A DNA stretch of 40,601 bases from DATKBT01 sp035546295 (GCA_035546295.1 DATKBT010000097.1:1-40601), one strand, 5' to 3'; counted from the stretch's first letter, positions 1 to 9,201 are shown. Notes: a model not told the origin generated them from the letters alone. A program made the numbers and translations.

Positions 1-1420
1 CCACGGTCGCAGCCGGCGCGGGCGCCGACGACGGATCAGCCGCCGACTGCGGGCGCGGCGCGGCAGCCGGAGGCGCTGCCGGCGATCGCACCGGCGCCTG
101 CGAGCCGCCCCGGGAAGGGGCGGCACCGGCGGGAGGAGCAGGGGGACCGACGGGAGGAGCGGCAGCCGGAGGCGCGGGGGACGCAGCCTCAGCCGACGAT
201 GCCGCCTGAGGCGAGGGCTCTGCGACTGGCGGCGCCACCACCCGAGGGTGCGCGCCGCTACCTCCTCCGGAACGCGGAGGGGCCGGAGGGGATGACGATG
301 TCGACGAGGCCTCGACGGTCGGCCGCGCCCGAGGAGGAGTTGTCTTCGGCACTGCCCGGCGAATCCCGATGACGTCGGTCGCGGCCGCCGGCAGCACGAC
401 GGTCCTCTCCCGCCTGGGCCGCACCTTCCGGCTCCGAGACCACTCGGAACCCGGGGTCGCGTCGGCGCGCGTCGCGCTGGTCTGGTCGTGACCGGGTAGG
501 ACCGTGGTCGCTCCCCGAGGATCGAAGGTCGGAGGAGAGGTAGCCCCCGGCGAGGGCGACGAGCCGACCCGCTCGAGCCGCTCGACCGGCAGGGTGTCCT
601 GGGGCGACCCGCCGCGCGGCATGGCGTGCTGCAGCGCCCTGGCCAGCTCGGTGTACGTGTCGGGCCTCTCCGCAGGGCTTCGCCGCAGGCAGAGCTCGAG
701 CAGCCTACGGAGCTGCTCGGGCTGCTTGAGGCGGCCGCTGAGCTCCTTGTCGAAGCGGACCCCGGGCGTGCGCCCCCCGCGATCCTCGATGCGCGCGCCC
801 AGCAGCGTGGTGGCGATCAGGGCGATCGAGTAGAGATCGGCGCGCCAGAGCGCCTCGCCCGGGGAGAGCTGCCTCAGCAGCTCAGGCGCCCCCCACGGAT
901 TCGCGGGTCCGGCGTCCACCTGCTGCTCGCGTGACGTCTGCCAGTCGACGGTCAGCAGCGAGGTTCCCCAGCCCAGGAGACGGATCAAGCCGTCCTTCTG
1001 GACGAGCAGGTTGCCGGGCTCGATGTTGAGGTGGGCCACGCCGTGCAGCGACACCGTCTCCAGCGCCTCGATCACGTGCAGCAGGCGCGGAATGAGCACC
1101 GCGGGCTCCATCGGGCGCTCGGCAGACAGCGGCTGGCCATCGATCCACTGGGTCACCAGGAAGCCGTCGCCCGTGGAGGTCACACCGAACTCGACGACCC
1201 TCGGCAGCGTCGGATGCGACAGGGCCTGGAGCACTCGAGCCAGGTTCTCGAACCGCCGCCCCAGCTCGAAGGCCCCCGGCGCACGCGAGATCGAGAGCAG
1301 CTTGACGGCCACCGGCTCGCCACTGCCGGGGTGACTGCCCCGAAAGGTGCGCGCCGAGCCCGTCCAGTTCAACAGCTGCTTGAGCCGGTACCGGGACGTC
1401 AGGTCCTGTGGATCGGACAT
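1..1420 (-). CDS. Protein-kinase-fold protein with degenerate catalytic motifs (predicted pseudokinase), partial
   Basis: An open minus-strand frame starts at ATG 1420 and runs off the left edge (at least 473 codons). Residues 10-270 follow the protein kinase fold: a VAVK lysine (K40), an alpha-C-like helix, a kinase C-lobe and an R-x-D-like helix near 265. The catalytic signatures are altered: no Gly-rich loop, His-Leu-Asn (130-132) in place of HRD with IEPGN where IKPxN is expected, and LGWG (149-152) where DFG should be. Catalytic Asp and metal-binding Asp are therefore Asn and Gly. From about residue 280 the protein becomes a low-complexity Pro/Ala/Ser tail. It is divergent from the MutS-like gene at 1693. 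Known pseudokinases act as scaffolds or allosteric partners; that role here is inference. The C-terminus is not in the window. Confidence 0.8.
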   Translation of the reverse strand, partial: MSDPQDLTSRYRLKQLLNWTGSARTFRGSHPGSGEPVAVKLLSISRAPGAFELGRRFENLARVLQALSHPTLPRVVEFGVTSTGDGFLVTQWIDGQPLSAERPMEPAVLIPRLLHVIEALETVSLHGVAHLNIEPGNLLVQKDGLIRLLGWGTSLLTVDWQTSREQQVDAGPANPWGAPELLRQLSPGEALWRADLYSIALIATTLLGARIEDRGGRTPGVRFDKELSGRLKQPEQLRRLLELCLRRSPAERPDTYTELARALQHAMPRGGSPQDTLPVERLERVGSSPSPGATSPPTFDPRGATTVLPGHDQTSATRADATPGSEWSRSRKVRPRRERTVVLPAAATDVIGIRRAVPKTTPPRARPTVEASSTSSSPPAPPRSGGGSGAHPRVVAPPVAEPSPQAASSAEAASPAPPAAAPPVGPPAPPAGAAPSRGGSQAPVRSPAAPPAAAPRPQSAADPSSAPAPAATV

Positions 1421-1692
1421 GGGGGCGCAATCCTATCGTTAGCGGGCTCGTGGATCTCCCCCGGTTCAGTGGACGGGATTCGACGAGGTAGGCGGGGGGG
1501 AGCGCGGCGGCGAGCTTCCCTGCCTCGGTGTGGCGATTCGAGAGGCGATGCCCGAAAGAGCACGAGGGGACCTCGGAACCCCTTCGGGCGCCGTCGAGTC
1601 GAAGGGCGTGAGAGCGTCGCAGTAAGATCGTCGGCCCCGCCGAGCTCGCGAATCGAGACGCCGACGATCGATCCGGGACCAGGCGCTGCACG

Positions 1693-3369
1693 ATGAAGAT
1701 CCCAGACCTCCTCAACCTCGAGCCTCATCTCGGAGTCGACTACAGGTCCCTGGTCGAGGTGCTCGGCATGGCCTTCCTGGGCCGCGAGCTGGGCACCCAG
1801 GTCCACGACGCGCTGGCGCGGGCAGAGATTCCGCGGAGCTCGTGGCGGCCGGAGTTCTTCGCCGACGACCTGTTCGTGCGCGACCTGATCGCCAAGACCT
1901 TCGACCTCGAGGTCGAGGGACGCCCGTACCCGATCAACCGCGAGTTCCTGTTCCGCGCGCTGTCACACCCGCCGACCGACCTCGAGACCATCGAGTTCCG
2001 GCAGGCGATCCTCCGCGAGCTCGAGGACGATGCCGCACTGCGCGAGCGTCTCTACGTCCTGTACCGCGACCTCTTCGACCTGCTGTCCCTGCTCAAGACC
2101 CCCGGCTACCAGGGCTCGCTCGATCTCGCCGCCTTCCATCTGGACATCCTGCGCCAGGCCCGCCGGGTGATCGACTTCCAGGCGAGCGGCTTCGCCTCGG
2201 CGCGATCCGGGCTGCGCCGGCTGCACGAGGCGGCCGTCGCGACGCAGGCCACCGACGAGTACAAGACCCTCGCGCACCTGCTCGAATACGAGGAGGGGAT
2301 GGCCCACATCGGCCTCGACCTGGCGATCGGCGGCGACGGCCGGATCCGCGGATTCCTGATCCGCTCGCTCGAGGAGAGCACCGCGAACCCGTTCCATCGG
2401 CGCCCCCTCAAACGCTTCCTCGATCGCGTGCGGATCGCCTACCGCGGCTACTCGATGTCGAGCCGCGAGCTGATGAACCGGCTGATCAACGAAGTCTTCC
2501 GGCAGATCTCGCCCTCGCTGATCCCGATGATCCAGCTCCTCGGCCATCTCGAGCTGTACCTGTGCGCGCGCGCCTTCCGCGATCGCGCCCTGGAGGCCGG
2601 GCTCGACGTCTGCCTCGCCGTGCTCAGTGAGGACCGGCCGGTCCGCCTCGAGGGGCTGTTCAATCCGCTGCTGCTGAGCCTCGCGACGCCGCCAACTCCG
2701 TGCGACATCCGCTGCGACACGGTCGAGCCGGTGACCCTGATCACGGGTCCCAACTCCGGCGGCAAGACCCGCCTGCTGCAGGCGATCGGGCTCACCCAGC
2801 TCCTCGGGCAGTCGGGCCTGTACGTGCCGGCGCGGCGCGCGCGCCTGCGCCGTCAGCACGGCCTCTTCGTCTCGTTGATCGAGGAGGAGGGCGCCCAGCA
2901 GACCGAGGGCCGTCTCGGTCGCGAGCTGGTGCGCATCCGAGCTCTCTTCGAAGACATGGCGCGGCGCTCGATGGTGATCCTCGACGAGCTGTGCTCGGGC
3001 ACCAATCCCTCCGAGGGCGTCGAGGTCTTCGCGATGGTGCTGCGCCTGCTCCGCCACGTCCAGCCGACCGCCTTCGTCACCACCCACTTCCTCGACTTCG
3101 CCCGCTCGCTCGAGCGCGACCCCGTGATCCCGGGTCTCGAGTTCCTGCAGGTCGAGGTCGACGAGGATCTGCGCTCCACCTACCAGTTCATTCCTGGCGT
3201 GGCCGAGACGTCGTTGGCGAGCGTGACCGCCCAGCGTCTCGGCGTCACCTTCGAGCTGCTCGCCGAGTCGATCGGGCGTCGCGAAGAGGAGCTGCGAGCG
3301 GAGCTCGAGGAGAGCGAGCCCGCCGACGCCGAAGAGAAGCCGGCGCCGGTCGGAGCGCGACGCGGCTGA
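1693..3369 (+). CDS. MutS-family DNA-binding ATPase (MutS core plus domain V, no mismatch-recognition domain)
   Basis: 558 aa. The C-terminal half is a MutS-type ABC ATPase: Walker A GPNSGGKT at 352-359, Walker B MVILDELCSGTN at 427-438, and the switch histidine in TTH at 463-465. The first 330 residues are helical and match the MutS core/lever region. Nothing resembling the N-terminal mismatch-binding domain (Phe-x-Glu) precedes them, and no Smr endonuclease domain follows the ATPase, so this is neither a full MutS nor a MutS2. The last 25 residues are Glu/Ala/Pro-rich. Such short MutS-like ATPases are widespread and mostly uncharacterised. The start at ATG 1693 leaves a 272-bp divergent promoter region shared with the kinase-like gene. 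Confidence 0.85.
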   Translation: MKIPDLLNLEPHLGVDYRSLVEVLGMAFLGRELGTQVHDALARAEIPRSSWRPEFFADDLFVRDLIAKTFDLEVEGRPYPINREFLFRALSHPPTDLETIEFRQAILRELEDDAALRERLYVLYRDLFDLLSLLKTPGYQGSLDLAAFHLDILRQARRVIDFQASGFASARSGLRRLHEAAVATQATDEYKTLAHLLEYEEGMAHIGLDLAIGGDGRIRGFLIRSLEESTANPFHRRPLKRFLDRVRIAYRGYSMSSRELMNRLINEVFRQISPSLIPMIQLLGHLELYLCARAFRDRALEAGLDVCLAVLSEDRPVRLEGLFNPLLLSLATPPTPCDIRCDTVEPVTLITGPNSGGKTRLLQAIGLTQLLGQSGLYVPARRARLRRQHGLFVSLIEEEGAQQTEGRLGRELVRIRALFEDMARRSMVILDELCSGTNPSEGVEVFAMVLRLLRHVQPTAFVTTHFLDFARSLERDPVIPGLEFLQVEVDEDLRSTYQFIPGVAETSLASVTAQRLGVTFELLAESIGRREEELRAELEESEPADAEEKPAPVGARRG

Positions 3370-3566
3370 CGCCGGCCGCGGACGCCGGGATCCGACCCAT
3401 GCCCGCCGGCCCGCCGGGCGAGCGTCGGCCGCCTCGCAAACTCAGGCCGCTCGGGGTGAAGCTCGGCCCCGGGAACACCCGAGCGCCCGTCCGACGCTTC
3501 GGCCCGTGGACGCTCGCGGCGGCGGCTCACTGCGCCACGACCGAGCGCGCGCCGCCGCTGCGGGAC

Positions 3567-3575
3567 TGCTAAGAT
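3567..3575 (+). promoter_or_regulatory. Candidate extended -10 promoter of the Ser/Thr kinase gene
   Basis: The sequence TGC followed by TAAGAT fits an extended -10 element (TGn plus TANNNT). No convincing -35 hexamer is seen. If real, transcription starts near 3582, so the GTG at 3506 in the kinase frame cannot be the start. Confidence 0.4.
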
Positions 3576-3631
3576 CCCGTAGGAAGCGTTTGCATCGCCG
3601 TCGCTCGACCCCTGCTGAATCGATCGCGCCC

Positions 3632-6070
3632 TTGACCACCCTCCAGAAGATCGGCAAGTACGAGATCCTCGCGAAGATCGGCGAGGGCGGGTTCGGCGTT
3701 GTCTACAAGGGCAAGGACCCGTTCATCAAGCGGCTGGTCGCGGTCAAGACCTGCAGCTCGGAGAACGAGTCGATCCAGAAGCGCTTCTTCCGCGAGGCCG
3801 AGATCGCGGGCAACCTCCATCACGCCAACGTCGTCACCATCCACGACTTCGGCGTCGAGGGGGACACGCCGTACCTGGTCCAGGAGTTCCTGACCGGCGA
3901 GGACCTCGACGTCCTCATCACCGATCCGAACCACCACATTTCACTGCCGACCAAGGTCCGTTACCTGCGCAGCATCGGGGAGGGCCTCCGTTACGCCCAC
4001 GCGCAGGGCGTGATCCATCGCGACATCAAGCCGGCCAACATCCGGATCCTGGAGAACGACCGGGTCAAGGTGATGGACTTCGGCATCGCCAAGCTCAAGG
4101 ACCAGGAGAGCCAGCTCACCCAGACCGGGATGGCGCTCGGCACGGTCGCCTACATGTCCCCCGAGCAGCTCAAGGGGGAGTCGGTCGACCACCGGGTCGA
4201 CATCTTCTCCTTCGGAGTGCTCGCCTACGAGCTGGTGGTGGGCAGGCGGCCGTTCCAGGCCGAGTCGGTCTCGACGCTCTTCTACCAGCTCCTGCACGAG
4301 AACCCGCCGCCGATCACCGATCCCGAGGTCCCGAAGCAGCTCGTCGACGTCATCGAGAAGTGTCTCGCCAAGTCGCTCGACGTGCGCTACGGAAGCTTCG
4401 ACGACGTGCTCAAGGACCTCGACGCGGTGCAGAACCTGGTCGGCGACGACAAGGAGGCGGTGACCGCCGATCCCTTCAGCAGCGACCCGACATCGACGCT
4501 GACCCGGCTGGCCGCGAAGGCGGCGCGCTCGATCGACGCGGGAGACCTCACTGCCGCCGAGGTCACGCTCGACCTCGCGAAGAAGCAGTGCGACGCCGGC
4601 ACGTTCAATCGGGAGTTCGGCGAGCTGGTCGCCGCCATCCAGGAGAAGCGGGCGACGCGGACCACCGGCCACCCCGGCATCCCGGGAATCGACGTCGACA
4701 GCCAGATCAGCCGAATCGACGAGAAGCTCAGGGCCGGCAAGCTCGACACTGCTGCGGTCGCCTTCACCGCGCTCGAGATGCAGTTCCCGGGCGACCCGAA
4801 GGTCGCCGAGCTGCGCACGCGCGTGTCGCAAGCGATCAACCTGCCGCCGCCCTCCGGCAGCACGCCGGCGCCGGCTCGCCCCGCGCAGGTCGCCACTCCG
4901 CCTCCCCATCCGCAGCCTCGAACGACGACCCCGGCGAGCGGCGTGGCGCAGCGACAGAGCGCGCGCACCGGACCGCTGGTGGCCGCGATCGCAGCCGTCG
5001 TCCTGGTCGTCACGCTCGGCGCGGTCTTCCTGGTGAAGATGCTCACCGGCGACGATCGAGGGGGCGGGGGCGACAGCGCCGCCGGAGACGGCCAGGTCGA
5101 GCGCCAGGTGGATGGTCAGGGGGACGGGCGATTGGAGGGGGTCGACGGCGCGGACAGCGCCGATCTGGAAGCCGACGGCCAGGGACTCTCCGAGCCGAAC
5201 GACGCGGGGAATCCCGACGGCGAGAGCGAGAGGTCCGAATCCGATTCTTCCGCCGGCGCCGGAGGTGCCGAGCGCACCGCCACCACCGCCGGCGACGACA
5301 GCCGTTCCGATCCCGGCTCGGCCGCGAGTCGAACGTCGGGGGACGGCTCCCCCGCCAACCCCGCCAGCAATCGAGCCGACGCCGCCCAGCGCGAGGAAGG
5401 CCGGGCCGCGGACTCCGCCGTCGCCGCGCGGACCGAACCGTCGAACGGCGGTCGCGAGAGCGGCCGCAACGAGGCGAGAGGCACCGAGGCGCAGACCCGC
5501 GACACCTCGACCTCGCAACGGCGCGAGACCACGTCGCTCGCGCGCGACCGCGAGCCCGAGACCCCGTCGCGGCCCGAGCGCAGAACGATCACGCCGACGA
5601 CCGTGCCGGCGGACGACCCCGAGCCCCAGCGCGAGGATCGCGGCGGGCGCGAAGGCCAGTCGCAGAATGACCAGGCGCGCGCCAACGAGCCTGCCGACAC
5701 GCCGCTCTCGGACGACCGCGAGCCGGAATCATCGGGTCCCGCCGCCTTCGATATGGACCGATTCCAGACCCAGAACGACATCCGCGCGACCCTGGACGCC
5801 TACCGGGACGCGTGGATCAGCCGCGACGAGGATCTGATCAACCGGTACTACCCGGGGGCGAACGTGACCCGGCGCGACGTCCGCTCCTATCGCCGCGTCG
5901 ACGCCGAAATCCGCTGCGACTCGTTCGAGATCTCGGACCGCACCGCCACCGCGAACTGCGCGATCACGATCGTCAAGACGCCGAAGTCGGGCAATCCCGA
6001 GACCACGCGCTACACCAAGGCCGAGCTGGTCAAGCAGGGCGTCAGCTGGGTCATCTCGACGCTGCGCTGA
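3632..6070 (+). CDS. Membrane-anchored Ser/Thr protein kinase with extracytoplasmic NTF2-like domain
   Basis: About 812 aa from TTG 3632. An intact Hanks-type kinase occupies residues 7-280: Gly loop GEGGFG (17-22), VAVK lysine 39, HRDIKPAN (129-136), DFG (149-151) and SPE in place of APE (176-178). A helical TPR-like stretch follows (about 290-410), then a Pro-rich linker and one transmembrane helix (449-471). A very long Ser/Asp/Glu/Arg-rich disordered segment leads to a compact C-terminal domain (706-812) that resembles SnoaL/NTF2-like folds. With the kinase in the cytosol this last domain would be outside, which suggests a sensor. In-frame upstream starts exist at GTG 3506 and TTG 3590; the latter has AGGAAG just 3 nt upstream. 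I chose 3632 because family homology begins there. It ends 70 bp from a convergent gene. Confidence 0.85.
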   Translation: MTTLQKIGKYEILAKIGEGGFGVVYKGKDPFIKRLVAVKTCSSENESIQKRFFREAEIAGNLHHANVVTIHDFGVEGDTPYLVQEFLTGEDLDVLITDPNHHISLPTKVRYLRSIGEGLRYAHAQGVIHRDIKPANIRILENDRVKVMDFGIAKLKDQESQLTQTGMALGTVAYMSPEQLKGESVDHRVDIFSFGVLAYELVVGRRPFQAESVSTLFYQLLHENPPPITDPEVPKQLVDVIEKCLAKSLDVRYGSFDDVLKDLDAVQNLVGDDKEAVTADPFSSDPTSTLTRLAAKAARSIDAGDLTAAEVTLDLAKKQCDAGTFNREFGELVAAIQEKRATRTTGHPGIPGIDVDSQISRIDEKLRAGKLDTAAVAFTALEMQFPGDPKVAELRTRVSQAINLPPPSGSTPAPARPAQVATPPPHPQPRTTTPASGVAQRQSARTGPLVAAIAAVVLVVTLGAVFLVKMLTGDDRGGGGDSAAGDGQVERQVDGQGDGRLEGVDGADSADLEADGQGLSEPNDAGNPDGESERSESDSSAGAGGAERTATTAGDDSRSDPGSAASRTSGDGSPANPASNRADAAQREEGRAADSAVAARTEPSNGGRESGRNEARGTEAQTRDTSTSQRRETTSLARDREPETPSRPERRTITPTTVPADDPEPQREDRGGREGQSQNDQARANEPADTPLSDDREPESSGPAAFDMDRFQTQNDIRATLDAYRDAWISRDEDLINRYYPGANVTRRDVRSYRRVDAEIRCDSFEISDRTATANCAITIVKTPKSGNPETTRYTKAELVKQGVSWVISTLR

Positions 6071-6139
6071 GGAGGATCGGGCGGCCGGCCGGAGCCTCGG
6101 CGGAAACACGACGAGGAGAGACGGCGCCGGCGGCCAGCC

Positions 6140-7792
6140 TCACTCGCGCCGCTTCGGCGAGCCGGTCGACGTGATCGGCGCGGTGAAAGCGAGAGCTCGG
6201 GCCAGCCACTCGGCATCGAGGCCGTGGTAGTGGTCGGCGCCCGGGATCTCGAGGTAGGTCACGCGCGAGAAGCCGTCGCTCTCCATCTCGCGAAAGACGC
6301 CGGCGGTCTCCGAGCGATTGAAGTCGCGAGAGCCGGTGACCAGCGCGATGCGCAACCGGCTCTCGATCTGGCTCAGCGTCTTCCTGGGCGGCGCGGGGAA
6401 GGCGGCGGGCCAGGAGTGCCCCGGCTTGTAGGCCACGCGCACCGGCTCGAAGTAATCGACGCCGAACCAACAGACGACCCCGCGGAAGACCTCGGGGAAG
6501 AACACCGCCGCCGCCATCGACGTGCGCCCGCCGCCGGAGTAGCCGGCGACCACGATGCGCTCGGGATCGATCTGGTAGAAGCGCTCGACGTTGTGGGCGG
6601 CGTCGAGGGCGAGGCCGATGCGGTCCCACTTCGGTCGGGGGTTCCCCGCGTCGTTGGCTCCGACCCATAGCAGCCGCTCACGCGCGAGGAGCGCCCGGAC
6701 CTCGGAGGCTCCGACGCCGCCGCGAGGTCCGGGGCTGATCCACACCACCAGACCCCAGCCGGGTTCCGCCCGATAGGAGTCGGGCACGAGGAGGTCGAAG
6801 CTCTCGTCCGCCAGATCGTAGGCGAGGGCGTCGGAGTCGATCTCGAGCACCTCGGACTCGGCGATCCCGTAGCGGCCGAGGATCCGGTCGCGCGTGCCGA
6901 ACGGGCTGCGCTCGGTGAACCGCACGGTCTGCTCACCGGACCGGTGGGCCGCCGCCGCGATCGGTTCGGGGGGCGGCGGCCGCCGCCTCGTGGTCGCCTC
7001 CGCGTCCGCCGCGCGGCCGTCGTCCTCGGCTGGAGCCTCGCCGAGATCGGCGAGCACCCCGTCCGCCTGCTCGACGCGCCCGAGCTGCTCCATCAGCGTC
7101 CGATAGAGCACCCGCGTCTCCTCGGACGCCGGCCAGGCGCGCAGGGCGTCGACGAGGCTGTCGAGCGTCGCCGGGACGTCGCCGTCGAGGTAGTGGGTGC
7201 GCGCCACCGCGCGCAGCACCTCGGCGCGGCGCTCTCCCTCGAGGTAGCGAAGCGCCTTGCGGTACTCGTCGCGCGCCCCGGCCGCCTGCCCCTGTTCGAG
7301 CAGCGTGTTCCCCTTCTCGATCCAGTCTTCGATCGAGCCGCGCGGATCACCTTCGGCGAATGCGGGCGTGACCTCGTCGAGAGACCGCAGCTCGACGACG
7401 ATGGGATCCGACGGCCGCGCCGACACGTCGACGAACCCGTCCGAGGGCAGGAACCCCTCCTTCTCCAGGACGATGTCGTAGCGGCCGGACGGAAGCGGCG
7501 GAGTGCTCCAGCGTCCCTTCGCATCGGTGGTGACCGGCGGCTGCGGCGCCCCTCCGCTGCGCGCCGTGAGCCTCACCGTCACCCCGTGGACCGGCGCTCC
7601 GCTCCGGTCGACCACGCGTCCCGCCGAGCGCGCAGTCGCCGCCGTCGCATCGAAGCCGGTCGCGAGGTCGCTCGGTCGTGGATCCTCGGTCTCCTGAGCC
7701 GCGACTGCGGAGGCCAACGCGGCCGACAGCAGCCCGGCGACCAGCACCGGCGCGAGCAGCCGGCTCGGGATCGGTCGGGGTCGGATCTCCAT
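6140..7792 (-). CDS. Exported three-domain protein: carboxypeptidase-regulatory-like, TPR-like and alpha/beta hydrolase
   Basis: 550 aa from ATG 7792, chosen because it opens a classic signal peptide (RLLAPVLVAGLLSAALAS, cleavage near AVAAQ). Residues 55-135 form a carboxypeptidase-regulatory-like (CarbopepD_reg) beta domain (SAGRVVDRSGAPVHGVTV). Residues 150-240 are TPR-like helices (gene order of pairs such as GNTLLEQGQAAGARDEYRKA). Residues from 300 to the end form an esterase/depolymerase-type alpha/beta hydrolase with nucleophile elbow GYSGGG (Ser 419), a candidate Asp in TGSRDF and a His in GADHYHG. All three catalytic positions appear intact; the substrate is unknown. It lies 130 bp downstream of the MBL lipoprotein gene on the same strand, so the two may be co-transcribed. 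Confidence 0.8.
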   Translation of the reverse strand: MEIRPRPIPSRLLAPVLVAGLLSAALASAVAAQETEDPRPSDLATGFDATAATARSAGRVVDRSGAPVHGVTVRLTARSGGAPQPPVTTDAKGRWSTPPLPSGRYDIVLEKEGFLPSDGFVDVSARPSDPIVVELRSLDEVTPAFAEGDPRGSIEDWIEKGNTLLEQGQAAGARDEYRKALRYLEGERRAEVLRAVARTHYLDGDVPATLDSLVDALRAWPASEETRVLYRTLMEQLGRVEQADGVLADLGEAPAEDDGRAADAEATTRRRPPPPEPIAAAAHRSGEQTVRFTERSPFGTRDRILGRYGIAESEVLEIDSDALAYDLADESFDLLVPDSYRAEPGWGLVVWISPGPRGGVGASEVRALLARERLLWVGANDAGNPRPKWDRIGLALDAAHNVERFYQIDPERIVVAGYSGGGRTSMAAAVFFPEVFRGVVCWFGVDYFEPVRVAYKPGHSWPAAFPAPPRKTLSQIESRLRIALVTGSRDFNRSETAGVFREMESDGFSRVTYLEIPGADHYHGLDAEWLARALAFTAPITSTGSPKRRE

Positions 7793-7810
7793 GGGTCGTG
7801 ATGGGTCGTG
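7791..7810. repeat. 10-bp tandem duplication at the hydrolase start
   Basis: ATGGGTCGTG occurs twice in tandem (7791-7800 and 7801-7810), directly upstream of and overlapping the minus-strand start codon of the hydrolase gene. Confidence 0.8.
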
Positions 7811-7922
7811 ATCCGGCGAGTCCGGCAGCCTCTGGCTGCCGCTGCCCGCACGGTCGGGTTCGACGCCGTCACGGCGCCGGATTCCGAGTCCTCGCACGCT
7901 CCGCAACGGCGACTGGACGATG

Positions 7923-8987
7923 CTACAGCCCGACCCGTTCTCCCTCTTCGGCGACGCCGAAGCCTTCGCTCAGCACGCGCGCCCGCTCGGGGCCGGAGGG
8001 ATCGAGCACCGGGTTGGTGTGGTTGAGGTGGATGAAACGGACCTTGGCCCGCTCTGCCTCGGGGAGTGCCGCGAAGCGCTCGAGGCTGTTCGCGATCATC
8101 GGATGCGGGAACTCGGACATGTCGCGCCCCGGGATCTCCCCCTGCGCCCAGAAGCAGCCGTCGAGATAGGCGAGATCGACCTCGGCGATCAGCTCCTCGA
8201 TCCGCACCCCCCACTCGTCGAACGCCTCGAAGGAATCGATGTCGGGGACGAACAGCACCGAGCGCGACGGCCCTTCGATCCGGTAGCCGACGACCTCGGT
8301 GTACTCCTGGCGGTGCGGCACCAGGAAAGGCGTCACCGTGAGGTCGCTCGCCAGTGCCACCGGCACCCCGTCCTCGAGCGGCCGCAGGACGACGTTCTCG
8401 TAGCGCACGAGCTGATCCCAGGGGCCGCTGGCCGACAGGTACTCGGCCATCCTCGGCATCGCGTGGACCGGTACGCCTCGAGCACCGATCACCTCGAAGC
8501 CCAGGAACAGGAGGCCGGTGTAGTGGCCGACGTGGCCGTGGGTGAGGAAGACGCCGTCGAGCACAGGTCCCCGATCGTCGTCCGAGAGGTGCGCGTCGAG
8601 CTGGTGGAGCTGCGCGCGGAAGTCCGGCGTCGCCTCGAACAGGTAGCGGCGCCCGCCTACGCGCGGATCGACCAGCCCGAGCGAGACCACCTGCCGGCGC
8701 CACGCGGGATCGTCCCAACCCGGATGATCGTCGGTGCCTGCCTGGGGCACGCCGCCGTCCTGGGCGATTCCGAGCACGACCAGGTAGGGCTGCAGCTCGT
8801 CGACCGGCAGCACGTCCTGCGGCGAAGGCTGCGCGACGAGCGTGGAAGACGTGGGCTCGTCGTGCTGGCGGCTCGACCCGCCGCCATCGCAGCCCAACGT
8901 CGAGGCGCCGATCGCGAACGCCACCAGGAAGGACAGCCAGACCGGAGAGATCGACGATCCCCGCGACGTGGCGCACCTCTCGAACAC
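7923..8987 (-). CDS. PqqB-like metallo-beta-lactamase-fold lipoprotein
   Basis: 354 aa. An N-terminal hydrophobic segment ends in a lipobox (STLGC, Cys 33), so this is a predicted lipoprotein. Residues 65-350 match the PqqB-like branch of the metallo-beta-lactamase fold: LGIAQDGGVPQ at 72-82, FEATPDFRAQL near 117-127, and FLTHGHVGHYTG around 148-158. The usual HxHxDH signature reads H150-x-H152-x-G154-H155, so the metal-binding Asp is replaced by Gly. Further His/Asp residues remain (PHRQEY, FVPDIDSF, LNHTNP). True PqqB is cytoplasmic; an exported lipoprotein without other pqq genes in the window is unlikely to make PQQ. The hydrolase function and metal content are open. Confidence 0.75.
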   Translation of the reverse strand: MFERCATSRGSSISPVWLSFLVAFAIGASTLGCDGGGSSRQHDEPTSSTLVAQPSPQDVLPVDELQPYLVVLGIAQDGGVPQAGTDDHPGWDDPAWRRQVVSLGLVDPRVGGRRYLFEATPDFRAQLHQLDAHLSDDDRGPVLDGVFLTHGHVGHYTGLLFLGFEVIGARGVPVHAMPRMAEYLSASGPWDQLVRYENVVLRPLEDGVPVALASDLTVTPFLVPHRQEYTEVVGYRIEGPSRSVLFVPDIDSFEAFDEWGVRIEELIAEVDLAYLDGCFWAQGEIPGRDMSEFPHPMIANSLERFAALPEAERAKVRFIHLNHTNPVLDPSGPERARVLSEGFGVAEEGERVGL

Positions 8988-9053
8988 GACGGCAGTCTAC
9001 TGCGCTGCTGCGACCGTCGAGCCTGTCCGGGTCTTGCCAACGCAACGACGGCC

Positions 9054-9189
9054 GGAGCATCGCCTCCATGCGTCATCGGTGACGCGGACCTCGTCGACCG
9101 CGTTCGCTCGGTCCGGAAGGCCCCGAGCGAGGCCGACTCTTGAGAGTCGGCCGCCTGCGAAGCTCCCCTCGGGGGGTTGGGGGGGAGAA
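9054..9189. repeat. Structured repeat, copy 1
   Basis: About 136 bp starting GGAGCATCGCCTCCA and ending in a G-run (CGGGGGGTTGGGGGGGAGAA). It contains an inverted repeat at 9131-9152 with arms GGCCGACTC and GAGTCGGCC around TTGA. It is repeated 148-150 bp downstream with scattered substitutions that leave both palindrome arms intact. Confidence 0.8.
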
Positions 9190-9201
9190 CAGAGCTGGGG
9201 T

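Noticed and set aside
3506..3631. N-terminal extension of the Ser/Thr kinase from GTG 3506
   Set aside because: It is Arg/Ala-rich, has no homology pattern, and would start upstream of the candidate -10 at 3567-3575.
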